From the NCBI GenBank assembly GCA_041395725.1, contig JAWKZW010000001.1, positions 1,302,001 through 1,366,000 of the forward strand: a stretch of 64,000 nt of DNA, in the 5' to 3' direction. Positions 8,912 to 17,443 of the stretch are shown one piece after another. How positions within the stretch are numbered: position 1 is the first letter of the stretch; the number at the start of each line of letters is the position of its first letter. Both the position numbers and the translations under genes were made by a program. A model generated the notes under the pieces. It was not told where the DNA came from. It saw only the letters and a list, made by a program, of their open reading frames with translations, and ran no database searches. The stretch comes from Gammaproteobacteria bacterium. GTDB lineage: Bacteria; Pseudomonadota; Gammaproteobacteria; Pseudomonadales; Pseudohongiellaceae.

Positions 8912-10330
8912 TCAGGTTTCGCTGTCGAAAATCTTGCCGGGATTCATTATTCCGTTGGGATCGAAGACTTTTTTGACCGCGCGCATGTAAGAGATCTCCG
9001 CCGGGTCCCGTGACGACGTCAGGAAAGCCTTCTTCAACAGGCCCACACCGTGCTCTGCCGATACGCTACCGCCGTATTCTTTGACCAGCTGAAAGACCTC
9101 CTTGCTGACTTTGCCACACTGTTCCTGAAAAACCTGGAGATCCAGTTCCGCGGGTTTAAGGATATTCAGATGCACATTACCGTCCCCGATATGCCCGAAC
9201 CAGATTATTTCAAAATCCGGGTACCTGGCAGAGACCAACTCATCCACCCTGGACAGGAACTCCGGCACCCGGGAAACCTTGACGGAAATATCATTCTTGT
9301 AAGGTGAGAACCGGGAGATTGTCTCCGAGATATCTTCCCGCAAGCGCCAAAGGCTTTCGGCCTGGCCAACGCTTTGACTGATCGTTCCGTCCAGTACCCA
9401 GCCGGCTTCCAGGCAGGATTCAAAAAGCGTCATGGCGTCATCGAGGCGAGCATCGGCATCATTTTCAAATTCGATCAGTGCGTAAAAAGGGGCACGTGTC
9501 TCGAACGGCCGCTGCAGTCCTTTCTCTGCAATGACGTGACCCAGTGCAGGTTCGGAAAAGAATTCGAAGGCGGACAGCTGGAATTTCTGTTGCGCCTGTT
9601 TCAGAACTTCCATGCAGGAGGGCAAATCGGTGACTGCCAGTAACAGCACTGTGGGATCACTGGGTGGAGAGGCCAGGGCCAACGTTACTTCCACGATCAG
9701 CCCCAGTGTGCCTTCAGAACCAATGAACAGATGACGAAAATCGTAGCCGGTAGCATTCTTGACCAGCCCCCGGTTCAGTTCCAATAACTCGCCAGTGCCC
9801 GTGACCACTTTCAGACCCAGGACCCACTGCCTGGTCATGCCGTAGCGAATGACCTTGATGCCACCCGCATTGGTGGCCACGTTGCCACCAATCTGGCTGG
9901 AACCGGACGACGCGAAGTCGACCGGATAAAACAGCCCCTGCTCCTGGGCGAACTGTTGCAGCTCCTCGGTAATAACACCTGGCTCGCAAACCACCTGCCG
10001 GTCTACCGGATCAAAGGCCAGGATCCGGTTCATGCGATCGAAGGCCACCACGACTTCCTGGTTCCTGGCGACGGCCCCGCCACTCAAGCCAGTTCGGCCC
10101 CCGGACGGCACCAGGGCAAAGCCCTTTTCGTTGGCCAGTTTCACCAGCGCGATCACCTGCCCGATATCCCGGGGCAACACGACCGCAAGCGGATCGGGCT
10201 GGTAGGCTGTGGTCCAGTCCTTGCCAAAGGTAGACAGGGATTCGGCGTCGGTTTTCACTGCTTCGTCACCGAACTGATTCTTCAGCAGCGACAGCAAGTG
10301 GGGAGAGAAATCTTCTGGGATTGAATTCAA
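8912..10330 (-). CDS. FAD-dependent D-2-hydroxyglutarate dehydrogenase
   Basis: FAD-binding type 4 oxidoreductase of 472 residues. VPSGGRTGLSGGAV, PVDFASSGSSQIGGNVATNAGGIKVIRYG and KNATGYDFRHLFIGSEGTLG are the FAD-binding segments; WFGHIGDGNVHLNI and SAEHGVGLLKK belong to the C-terminal metal/substrate domain. The wording follows Pseudomonas D2HGDH closely. The start is TTG at 10330; no ATG lies nearby in frame. Divergent from serA, as in Pseudomonas. SerA reduces 2-oxoglutarate to D-2-hydroxyglutarate and this flavoenzyme re-oxidises it, helping drive serine synthesis. A GlcD-like glycolate or lactate specificity is the alternative. Confidence 0.87.
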   Translation of the reverse strand: MNSIPEDFSPHLLSLLKNQFGDEAVKTDAESLSTFGKDWTTAYQPDPLAVVLPRDIGQVIALVKLANEKGFALVPSGGRTGLSGGAVARNQEVVVAFDRMNRILAFDPVDRQVVCEPGVITEELQQFAQEQGLFYPVDFASSGSSQIGGNVATNAGGIKVIRYGMTRQWVLGLKVVTGTGELLELNRGLVKNATGYDFRHLFIGSEGTLGLIVEVTLALASPPSDPTVLLLAVTDLPSCMEVLKQAQQKFQLSAFEFFSEPALGHVIAEKGLQRPFETRAPFYALIEFENDADARLDDAMTLFESCLEAGWVLDGTISQSVGQAESLWRLREDISETISRFSPYKNDISVKVSRVPEFLSRVDELVSARYPDFEIIWFGHIGDGNVHLNILKPAELDLQVFQEQCGKVSKEVFQLVKEYGGSVSAEHGVGLLKKAFLTSSRDPAEISYMRAVKKVFDPNGIMNPGKIFDSET

Positions 10331-10345
10331 GGAGGCGGCTTCCTC

Positions 10346-10393
10346 TGGTCTGGTCTGGTCTGGTCTGGTCTGGTCTGGTCTGGTCTGGTCTGG
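10346..10393. repeat. Pentanucleotide tandem repeat (TGGTC)9
   Basis: Nine perfect TGGTC units run from 10346 to 10390, followed by a partial unit. The tract lies 16 bp before the TTG start of the D2HGDH gene and about 100 bp before the serA ATG, so it occupies the shared divergent promoter/leader region. Unit number could change by slipped-strand mispairing. Each unit change shifts any frame across it, but both recognised coding regions begin outside it. Confidence 0.95.
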
Positions 10394-10494
10394 CAGAGTA
10401 TGCTCTGGGGACTGGATTAAAAAACCTGCTGATATGGTACCATGCGCACCCTTTCCAACCCATCGGGGAACCGAAATCCAGTTCGGAACATGTC

Positions 10495-11724
10495 ATGCAG
10501 CAAACGTCACTGAAGAAAAGTAAAATCAGGTTCCTGCTTCTGGAAGGCGTTCACCAGAGCGCGGTCGAAACCCTCAGGAAGCAGGGCTACGACAACATCG
10601 AATACATTAAAACAGCGTTGCCTAGCGAGGAACTTAAAGAAAAGATCGCCGACGCGCACTTTGTCGGCATCCGCTCCCGTACCTTTCTGACCGAGGAAAT
10701 CTTTGCCGCGGCGACCCGGCTGCAGGCGGTGGGTTGTTTCTGCATCGGAACCAACCAGGTCAGCCTGGACAGCGCACTGGTGCGGGGAATACCCGTTTTC
10801 AACGCACCATTTTCCAATACCCGCAGCGTGGCAGAGCTGGTGATCGGTCAGACAATCCTGCTACTGCGGGGTATCCCGAAGAAAAACGCACTGTTACATC
10901 GGGGTATCTGGGAGAAAGCCGCCAAAGGATCCTTTGAGACCCGGGGCAAGAAGCTCGGCATCGTGGGTTATGGCAATATTGGCTCGCAGTTGAGCGTGCT
11001 GGCCGAGTCCATGGGCATGAAGGTCTTTCTGTACGACATCATGACCAAACTGCCACTGGGGAATGCCACCCAGCTGGGCAGCCTGAAAGAACTGATGAAC
11101 CTGTGCGACGTGGTCAGCCTACACGTGCCGGAGACGCCGCAGACCCGCAATATGATTGGCGCCGAGCAACTGAACTGGATGAAACCGGGCGGCATTCTGA
11201 TCAATGCCTCCCGCGGCACGGTTGTGGATCTGGAGGCGCTGGCGGACGCCCTGGGTTCGGGGCAGCTGTCCGGGGCTTCCATCGATGTTTTCCCCTCGGA
11301 GCCGGCCTCCAACGACGAACCCTTTGTGTCGCCATTGACAGCCTACGACAATTGCCTGCTGACCCCTCATATAGGGGGCAGTACCATGGAGGCGCAGGAA
11401 AACATCGGCGTCGAGGTAGCGGAAAAACTGGTCACCTACAGCGACAATGGATCTACGTTTACTGCGGTTAACTTCCCCGAAGTGGCACTGCCAGCCCATC
11501 CCGGCAAACACCGACTGCTGCACATACACGAGAACGTCCCGGGTATCCTCTCTGAAATCAACAGCATCTTTTCAGAGACCGGCATCAACATCAGTTCCCA
11601 GTACCTGCAGACCAATGACAAGGTCGGCTACGTGGTAATGGATATCGATGTGCAATACAGCAAGGTGGCACTGGAGAAACTCAACAGCATCCGCGGCACC
11701 ATTCGCTGTCGCGTCCTGTTCTGA
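10495..11724 (+). CDS. serA: D-3-phosphoglycerate dehydrogenase
   Basis: First enzyme of serine biosynthesis, NAD-dependent, cytosolic. The ATG at 10495 gives 409 residues against 410 in E. coli. GIVGYGNIGSQLSVLAESMG (about 155-174) is the NAD motif, ASRGTVVDLEALADAL and LTPHIGGSTMEAQENIG carry catalytic Arg/Glu/His regions, and the end is an ACT domain (LHIHENVPGILSEINSIF) for serine feedback. The open frame extends upstream through the pentanucleotide tract to 10321, but that extension (VWSG repeats) has no family counterpart. Divergent from the D2HGDH gene. Confidence 0.96.
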   Translation: MQQTSLKKSKIRFLLLEGVHQSAVETLRKQGYDNIEYIKTALPSEELKEKIADAHFVGIRSRTFLTEEIFAAATRLQAVGCFCIGTNQVSLDSALVRGIPVFNAPFSNTRSVAELVIGQTILLLRGIPKKNALLHRGIWEKAAKGSFETRGKKLGIVGYGNIGSQLSVLAESMGMKVFLYDIMTKLPLGNATQLGSLKELMNLCDVVSLHVPETPQTRNMIGAEQLNWMKPGGILINASRGTVVDLEALADALGSGQLSGASIDVFPSEPASNDEPFVSPLTAYDNCLLTPHIGGSTMEAQENIGVEVAEKLVTYSDNGSTFTAVNFPEVALPAHPGKHRLLHIHENVPGILSEINSIFSETGINISSQYLQTNDKVGYVVMDIDVQYSKVALEKLNSIRGTIRCRVLF

Positions 11725-11738
11725 CTGCAGCATAAAAT

Positions 11739-11945
11739 TCACTGGTTAAGCGCGCAGTCCACCTGCAGCACAGTGGAAGACTCTGTCAGATTTCGCTGGC
11801 AATCCATCCCCTTTTCGTGAGCTTCCCAGTCACTGTCCAGCTTGCTATCGCCAGGCCTGCAGTGGGCCTGGGCCGAAAAATTGTGCAAGGCCTGGATTAA
11901 CCGGACAGGGCCCCAGGCTGAAGATGAGAGAAAAGGTCGAGCCAA
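11739..11945 (-). CDS. Possible small cysteine-containing exported peptide, doubtful
   Basis: A 68-codon frame with a TTG start in the 328-bp gap between serA and the next gene. The first half is mildly hydrophobic and ends in SAQAHC, which could be a cleavage site; the rest is polar with three cysteines. No family is recognised and there is no clear ribosome site. It may be noise; it is listed because it is the only frame of any character in the gap. Confidence 0.2.
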   Translation of the reverse strand: MARPFLSSSAWGPVRLIQALHNFSAQAHCRPGDSKLDSDWEAHEKGMDCQRNLTESSTVLQVDCALNQ

Positions 11946-12052
11946 TAAGCAGTCAAAAAGAAGCCGGAGTAACCAGGAAGAAGAATTTTTCCTGACTACC
12001 CCGACAAGAGAGAGTCGTAGGTTAGTGACGACGGGTAAAGGTGTAAAAACGT

Positions 12053-12556
12053 TTAGAAGCTCTGTGCCAGCTCCGATGCCGGCAGCTTCTGGCTGACCAG
12101 GCTGTAATTGGCGACCGCGTTCTTATCGCGGGAATTGAGCGACAAAGCTGTCTCCAGCGCTGCGCTGGCAGCGGCGATATTGCCGCTCATCGCCAAGGCC
12201 ACCGCCAGGTTGGAATAAATGGAAGCCTTTGCGTCCCGGGTAGCAACGACCCCGATACTGAGATCCTTTTCAACTTTTTCCAATGCCGCTGAACAGGCCA
12301 CTTCTGCGGCGGCAAATTCTTCGGTCAGGATCTGAGTCACACAGAGGTTATTGGCTTTGACAAAGTCAAGGCTGTCCAGAGAGCGGTCGCGCAGGATCGA
12401 TTTGGCAGACGCCACGTCCTGAGACAACAAGGCATCGTACTCCGAGGAATAGCCGAATGCGGTGACGCGATAGTCGGCCGACGCAGTTGCGGACAGCAAC
12501 AGAGAACAAAGGCCGGTTGTAGCAAGTAAGAGTCGTGATTTGATAATGTGTTTCAT
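12053..12556 (-). CDS. Exported TPR-like protein of unknown function
   Basis: 167 residues with a clear signal peptide (MKHIIKSRLLLATTGLCSLLLSATASA, cut near residue 27). The mature part is mostly helical, and SNLAVALAMSGNIAAASAALETALSLNSRDKNAVANYSLV resembles one to two tetratricopeptide units near the C-terminus. Two cysteines (LCVTQ and AEVACSAA) could form a disulfide. The ATG at 12556 is used. It lies 109 bp downstream of the LysR gene on the same strand; co-transcription is possible. No specific function can be given. Confidence 0.75.
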   Translation of the reverse strand: MKHIIKSRLLLATTGLCSLLLSATASADYRVTAFGYSSEYDALLSQDVASAKSILRDRSLDSLDFVKANNLCVTQILTEEFAAAEVACSAALEKVEKDLSIGVVATRDAKASIYSNLAVALAMSGNIAAASAALETALSLNSRDKNAVANYSLVSQKLPASELAQSF

Positions 12557-12665
12557 GTCGATTCCTTGATGAAAATCAGTTAAGAGTCAGTTTGGTGCGT
12601 TCCATTGATCTCGCTGTTTGATCTGATATTAGAGATCGGATTCCAATCCGACAAAGTATGATTCA

Positions 12666-13586
12666 TCAGGCGACGGATGAATTTTTCTCATCCATCTGTT
12701 CGGCGTATTGCTGCAGGCTCGCGCTGATCCACTTCCAGAAAATTTCAGCCGCCGCCTTGTTACTGGATTCGGCATTGAGCGTCATCCAGTAAAAGTCATC
12801 CGTTACCAACGCCGTGTCATGCAAAGGTACCAGTTCTCCCGAATCGAACCAGGCCTTGCTGACCGGCATGGGCACCAGGGCGATACCCGCACTCCTCTGT
12901 GCGGCACGGGCCAGTGCAAACATACTGTCCACAAAAATAATCTGTTTCGGTTTCATTCTGCCGACGCCGGCATGTCGGGCCCACCGGGTCCAGGCCTGAG
13001 GCCTTGCTTTGTGAAGCAGGATAGTCGAGACATTGATCGCGTCGATACCACTGAAGCCTTTCCGCTTCCAGTCCGCATGCAATGCCTGGCTGCAGGCGGG
13101 AATATAGCGAATCGGAAACAGCTTCTCGGCCTGGGCGACCTGTGGTCGATGGCGGGACAACACGATATTGATGTCTGCCTCAGGGTTGGCTTCGCCGCTT
13201 GAATCCATGGATTCTATCCGCAGGTCGATATCCTGATAACGGTCAGAAAAGTCACTGATCAACGGCATCAACAGTTCACTGGCAAAGAATTCAGGCATCT
13301 GCGCCAGCAGCGGAACACGCCGGGAATTCTTTTTCACACGACTGGTGGCCTCATCAATGGCTGCCAGAAGCGGAGCCACCTCCTCGTAATAATTCAGGCC
13401 CTCGGGTGTCAGGGATAGCGAACGGATCTGTCGTTCAAAGAGTTTAACTCCCAGTTCAGACTCCAGATCATTGATCTGGTGGCTGACGGCGCTGGCTGTC
13501 AGGCACAGCTCATCCGCTGTTTTCTTGAAACTGAGGTGACGGGCGGCAAGACAGAAACTGCGCAGCCCTCTAAGTTGCATTGGCAT
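12666..13586 (-). CDS. LysR-family transcriptional regulator (GcvA-like)
   Basis: 306 residues. The N-terminal winged helix is evident (LRSFCLAARHLSFKKTADELCLTASAVSHQINDLESELGVKLFERQ, residues about 6-55), written in the style of GcvA/AmpR members. The C-terminal effector domain follows (PLLAQMPEFFASELLMPLISDFSDRYQDIDLRI). Effector and targets are not visible. The next gene on the strand (12556-12053) is a candidate target; the arsenic genes lie upstream but have their own ArsR. Confidence 0.9.
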   Translation of the reverse strand: MPMQLRGLRSFCLAARHLSFKKTADELCLTASAVSHQINDLESELGVKLFERQIRSLSLTPEGLNYYEEVAPLLAAIDEATSRVKKNSRRVPLLAQMPEFFASELLMPLISDFSDRYQDIDLRIESMDSSGEANPEADINIVLSRHRPQVAQAEKLFPIRYIPACSQALHADWKRKGFSGIDAINVSTILLHKARPQAWTRWARHAGVGRMKPKQIIFVDSMFALARAAQRSAGIALVPMPVSKAWFDSGELVPLHDTALVTDDFYWMTLNAESSNKAAAEIFWKWISASLQQYAEQMDEKNSSVA

Positions 13587-13836
13587 CAGAGTGTGCTCTT
13601 TTACTCCTGCGAAAATCTGTTGCCAGAACGGAGTGGCCGGAATCAGATCAATTCCAACCCTGCGGCAACTAAAGCGGTAGCTTACTTAAAGCAACTGCCG
13701 TGCCAGGATTGTCAGGGGAGAACAAGCAGAATTGGCGCTAAAACCCGGGGGCATGCACCGATCCGGTTCGCCAGGGCACTAATCCCTGTGACTTCGGCAC
13801 ATCTATGGTCCCCTGCCTGCAGTGACCTGCTGCCAC

Positions 13837-14862
13837 TCAGACCGCCTCGGTAAACCAGTCGCCAGTACGGTTTACTATCGCCACCAGGGAAAGCATCACC
13901 GGCACTTCAACCAGCACCCCAACGACTGTTGCGAGCGCTGCACCGGAATTGAGGCCGAACAGGGAAATGGCGACCGCAACTGCCAGTTCGAAAAAGTTGG
14001 AGGTGCCGATCAGGCAGGCGGGTGCCGCTATGTTGTGGGGGAGCCTGATCGCTCGAGCGGCAACGTAAGCGATGGCGAAGATTCCGTAAGTCTGCAGCAT
14101 CAGTGGAATAGCTATCAGGACAATGACCTGGGGCTGGCCGATGATCTTCTCAGCCTGAAACCCGAACAGCAGCACGACCGTGGCCAACAAGCCGATGATG
14201 GACCAGGGTTTCAGCCTGTGAACAAATCCGGTGAGCTGCTGGCCGTCACCGCCGGCCTCCAGCCGGTGCCTGGTGAAAGCCCCGGCTGACAGGGGTAGCA
14301 CCACGTACAAAACCACTGACAGCAACAGCGTTTCCCACGGCACCGCGATATCACTGACACCAAGCAGAAAAGCCGCGATCGGCGCAAAGGCAAACACCAT
14401 GACGATATCGTTTACCGAAACCTGGACCAGCGTGTAATTGGGGTCACCTTTGGTCAGCTGGCTCCAGACAAACACCATCGCCGTGCAGGGAGCGACACCC
14501 AGCAGAATCATGCCGGCGATATACTCACTGGCTGACTGCAGATCAACCCAGCCGGCAAAAAGCACCCGGAAGAACAGCCAGGCCAGGGCGGCCATGGTAA
14601 AGGGCTTGATCAACCAGTTGACCACCAGGGTAAGCACCAGTCCTTTGGGTTTCTTCCTTACTTCTTTGACCGCCGCAAAGTCGATCTGCACCATCATCGG
14701 ATAGATCATCACCCAGATTAATGCTGCCACTGCGAGGTTGACGTTGGCATACTCCAGCCCGGCGATCAGTTGAAAGACGCCTGGCATAAAATTACCCAGG
14801 AGAATTCCCGCGCCAATACACAGGCCTACCCAGAGGGAAAGATAACGTTCAAAAAGTCCCAC
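13837..14862 (-). CDS. acr3: Arsenite efflux permease Acr3
   Basis: Ten-segment bile/arsenite/riboflavin-transporter-family carrier, 341 residues, inner membrane. GVAPCTAMVFVWSQL contains the cysteine conserved in Acr3, and CLIGTSNFFELAVAVAISLFG is the characteristic late helix. It exports arsenite using the proton-motive force. The GTG start overlaps the TAG stop of arsC (TAGTG), so the two are translationally coupled. The pair is divergent from arsR. Confidence 0.95.
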   Translation of the reverse strand: MGLFERYLSLWVGLCIGAGILLGNFMPGVFQLIAGLEYANVNLAVAALIWVMIYPMMVQIDFAAVKEVRKKPKGLVLTLVVNWLIKPFTMAALAWLFFRVLFAGWVDLQSASEYIAGMILLGVAPCTAMVFVWSQLTKGDPNYTLVQVSVNDIVMVFAFAPIAAFLLGVSDIAVPWETLLLSVVLYVVLPLSAGAFTRHRLEAGGDGQQLTGFVHRLKPWSIIGLLATVVLLFGFQAEKIIGQPQVIVLIAIPLMLQTYGIFAIAYVAARAIRLPHNIAAPACLIGTSNFFELAVAVAISLFGLNSGAALATVVGVLVEVPVMLSLVAIVNRTGDWFTEAV

Positions 14863-15335
14863 TAGTCCTGCTCTCCGATTTTATCCAACGTCTGTTTCAA
14901 CTGATCAGCTTGCGTGTCCAGTGGCAATACCCGTATCAGCTCTAAAGCCCGCGCTTCGATGGTTTTTATGACGGCCTCGAACGCTTTATCCACTTCGGCT
15001 TCGGTGCTGTCGAGCCGCGACGGATCCGGTAGCCCCCAGTGGGTCACTACTGCGTTGCCCAGCCACACCGGACAGGGCTCCCTGGCGGCCTGATCACAAA
15101 CCGTTATGACCGCATCGGGTTGAAAGGCTTCCAGCGCCTCAATGGATTTACTGTGCAGACCTGATACCGGATAACCCCGCTGCTCAAGATGCCGCAACGT
15201 CAGCGGATGTACCTTACCTGAGGGTGCACTGCCCGCACTGGCAACCTGAATATAGTTTCCGGCAAGCTCGCGGGTTACTGCCTCGCTTAAAATACTTCGG
15301 CAGGCATTATGGGTACATAGAAAGGCGATCTTCAC
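14862..15335 (-). CDS. arsC: Arsenate reductase ArsC (LMW-phosphatase type)
   Basis: Low-molecular-weight tyrosine-phosphatase fold reductase converting arsenate to arsenite for export by Acr3. KIAFLCTHNACRSILSEA is the P-loop with nucleophile Cys and Arg; VITVCDQAAREPCPVW carries a further pair of cysteines for the disulfide relay, and THWGLPDPS the general acid. The GTG at 15335, with AGGAGA upstream, begins exactly at the phosphatase fold; a longer frame to 15413 crosses the operator and was rejected. 157 residues. Confidence 0.93.
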   Translation of the reverse strand: MKIAFLCTHNACRSILSEAVTRELAGNYIQVASAGSAPSGKVHPLTLRHLEQRGYPVSGLHSKSIEALEAFQPDAVITVCDQAAREPCPVWLGNAVVTHWGLPDPSRLDSTEAEVDKAFEAVIKTIEARALELIRVLPLDTQADQLKQTLDKIGEQD

Positions 15336-15388
15336 AAAAAATAGTCTCCTGGCTGCTGTCAGGCTTGCCGCAAGCGCTGGGGGGAAGT

Positions 15389-15408
15389 ATATTCCATTTT
15401 TGGAATAT
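15389..15408. promoter_or_regulatory. ArsR operator (8-bp inverted repeat)
   Basis: ATATTCCA and TGGAATAT flank a TTTT spacer in the divergent arsR/arsC region, 8 bp before the arsR ATG and 54 bp before the arsC start. ArsR-family dimers bind such AT-rich dyads. The position would repress both directions and release on arsenite binding. Site recognised by symmetry and place, not by experiment. Confidence 0.75.
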
Positions 15409-15416
15409 TTCAATTT

Positions 15417-15770
15417 ATGATCAGACAGAACACCAGGATTTTTTCAGTTCTCAGCAACCCGGTGCGACTCCGGTGTCTGTACCTGCTGGCCAGAAATGCT
15501 GAGATCTGCGTATGTGAATTTGTCGAGGCACTGGAAATCAGCCAGCCATCAGCATCCAAGGCGCTGGCCGCTCTGAAGGCAGCCGGGCTGGTGACAGACC
15601 GACGGGATGCCAACTGGACTTACTACTGTTTAAACCCGGCGTTATCCGCCTGGCAGCAGACGATCATCGAGGCCACCGTGGAGGAATTGTCAGCCAGCAA
15701 ATCATGCCGGATTGATGAAGAAAGATTCCTGCGCCAGGCATCCGCAACTGGAAAAACCACCTGTCTTTAA
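15417..15770 (+). CDS. arsR: Arsenic-responsive repressor ArsR
   Basis: 117 residues with an ArsR winged helix (LSNPVRLRCLYLLARNAEICVCEFVEALEISQPSASKALAALKAAGLV). EICVCEF is the arsenite-binding cysteine motif in the alpha-3 helix, as in E. coli ArsR. ATG at 15417. It represses itself and the divergent arsC-acr3 pair through the dyad at 15389. Further cysteines near the C-terminus (SCRIDEE, TTCL) might add metalloid contacts. Confidence 0.93.
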   Translation: MIRQNTRIFSVLSNPVRLRCLYLLARNAEICVCEFVEALEISQPSASKALAALKAAGLVTDRRDANWTYYCLNPALSAWQQTIIEATVEELSASKSCRIDEERFLRQASATGKTTCL

Positions 15771-15814
15771 CACGACTGCCCAGCGTTCTCTTACCTGGAC
15801 CTCTGGTGGCGCGC

Positions 15815-16852
15815 TTATTGCTCGCCACTCAGGGCTGCGCGCCTCTCTTCTTCCCGGGCTCCGCGCAGAATATTAAGCAGGCCGTAGTTGCCTTCCTGAC
15901 AGGCGTACTCATAGAGCTGCCCGGCGACCTTGGCCATGGGTAAAACCGCCGTGATCCGGTCCGAAAAGGTGGCCGGGTCTTCCAGTGTCCATTCGTATTC
16001 CAGCGTATCGTAATCACTACGAGTGAAGCGTTCGGTCAGGACTTTGTGTTTTCCGGTGCCAAAGCTTTGCAGGCTGGCAGTCAGAAAGCTGAAATTACGG
16101 GATTCTACAACCAGGGTATCGCCATCCCAATAGCCACGGGAATCACCGGTCCACAGCTCCATGTCTGCTGGCAGGGGCGGCCGCTCATCGAGAGGAATTA
16201 CCCGGGCGTTGTGAATCATTTCCGACAGGATTACTACGTGGTCCCTGTTCTGCACGATTTGCAGGTTATTGTTGTAGCGACTGGGCCGATAGGGAGGCAG
16301 CGCGTTCATACCCACGATGCAGCGTTCAGGCAGACCACGGTCCTCGGGGCCATCTTTGCCGATTCCCCCACTGCCGGTTCTGACCGGCCGCTCGCCGACC
16401 GCATCCTCAAGGAAGCCACTGCTGCCCCTTGGGGCATCGGGCAGGACAGCCGGCATCTGACCATCACGGGGGTAGATGATCTGAGAAGTACGGACCGTCT
16501 CGGCAATAGACGCCATCTCGTACCAGAAATGATCGTAACCATAAACGAAACGCTCGTCGGTGGACGGCGCTCCGCGATCGGCGAGATCAGGGTCGGCTTC
16601 CACTACCGCCCCTGCGGCCGCTTCGGCTGCCAGGCGGGCCTGAATTTCGTCTATCTCCTCCGCGGTGAGAAATTCACGATCGCCATAGCGAGCCGGCCGT
16701 TCAAAGGGGATTTCCGTGGAAAAATTCCACACGCCCTGCAGGTCGGGATGCCCCCACTCGGTTGTGTAATGTTCCCCTTCTTCGGCCGCCATGGCGAAGG
16801 CAAGGGGCAGCAAGGTAAGGATGCACGTAACTGATCTGTGTATTGGCTTCAT
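15815..16852 (-). CDS. Secreted GxPDLxGVWNFST-family protein, copy 1
   Basis: 345 residues with a signal peptide (cleavage near AMAAEEGE). The mature protein begins GHPDLQGVWNFSTEIPFERP, then GDREFLTAEEIDE. Later come a GPEDRGLPERCI block, YNNNLQIVQNRDHVVILSEM, RGYWDGDTLVVESRNF, and near the end YEYACQEGNYGLLNILRGAREEE. The protein at 42198-43226 shows the same blocks in the same order, so the two are paralogues. Families of this type are common as uncharacterised exported proteins in marine Proteobacteria and Acidobacteria. No catalytic motif is recognised. Confidence 0.8.
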   Translation of the reverse strand: MKPIHRSVTCILTLLPLAFAMAAEEGEHYTTEWGHPDLQGVWNFSTEIPFERPARYGDREFLTAEEIDEIQARLAAEAAAGAVVEADPDLADRGAPSTDERFVYGYDHFWYEMASIAETVRTSQIIYPRDGQMPAVLPDAPRGSSGFLEDAVGERPVRTGSGGIGKDGPEDRGLPERCIVGMNALPPYRPSRYNNNLQIVQNRDHVVILSEMIHNARVIPLDERPPLPADMELWTGDSRGYWDGDTLVVESRNFSFLTASLQSFGTGKHKVLTERFTRSDYDTLEYEWTLEDPATFSDRITAVLPMAKVAGQLYEYACQEGNYGLLNILRGAREEERRAALSGEQ

Positions 16853-17115
16853 GGCAAGGTTAACTCCCTGAATTGTTGGAAGTACTTTACTGAATTAACG
16901 TGCTGATTGCCATGCCCGAGGAACAGACCTGGGACCAGTCGACTATCCAGTACGCCTGCCAGTTCATGCACCTCGGAGGAACAAGAACCCGCCTGGAATT
17001 CTGTTGATCAGCGGCTGATTGATCTCTGATTGATGTGAAACAAATTTACTTATACAGTGTGTAGCGTAACATCTGCCAGGGAAGGTCTTGATTAATCAAG
17101 AATGAGGTTAGAAAA

Positions 17116-17403
17116 ATGAAATCTTTCAAAAACAAAGTGGGCTTGTCCGCCACCGCCTTAGCCCTGTTGCTGGCTACCGGCTGCGCCAGCAGTGCCCGCG
17201 TAGACGAGGTGCAGGCAACCGCCAATTCCGCCCAGTCCACGGCCCAGTCAGCCCAACAGACCGCCAATGATGCGCTGCGAGCCGCCAATGCGGCCATGGC
17301 GGCGGCAGAACGGGCCCAGGCCACTGCAGACCAGGCGCTTCGCGCAGCCAACGACGCCAATGAGGCAGTCACCCGGCTGGCAGAAACAATCAGCAGTAAA
17401 TAA
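17116..17403 (+). CDS. Lpp/OprI-like alanine-zipper outer-membrane lipoprotein
   Basis: 95 residues. The lipoprotein signal is LLLATGCASS, with Cys about residue 23. The mature part is an alanine-rich coiled coil with repeated QxTANxA/AxxAxxTAD heptads, as in Braun lipoprotein and Pseudomonas OprI. The last residue is lysine (AETISSK), the residue by which Lpp is linked to peptidoglycan. GAGG lies upstream of the ATG. The convergent neighbour 40 bp away encodes an L,D-transpeptidase, the enzyme class that makes this link. Abundant structural role likely. Confidence 0.88.
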   Translation: MKSFKNKVGLSATALALLLATGCASSARVDEVQATANSAQSTAQSAQQTANDALRAANAAMAAAERAQATADQALRAANDANEAVTRLAETISSK

Positions 17404-17443
17404 CCGGTTTTCCCGCTGCTGCCTGTTTGCCCCTTTGCTGACT

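Noticed and set aside
10321..10494. Longer serA start reading through the TGGTC tract
   Set aside because: The extra residues are VWSG-type repeats with no SerA counterpart; the ATG at 10495 gives the family length.
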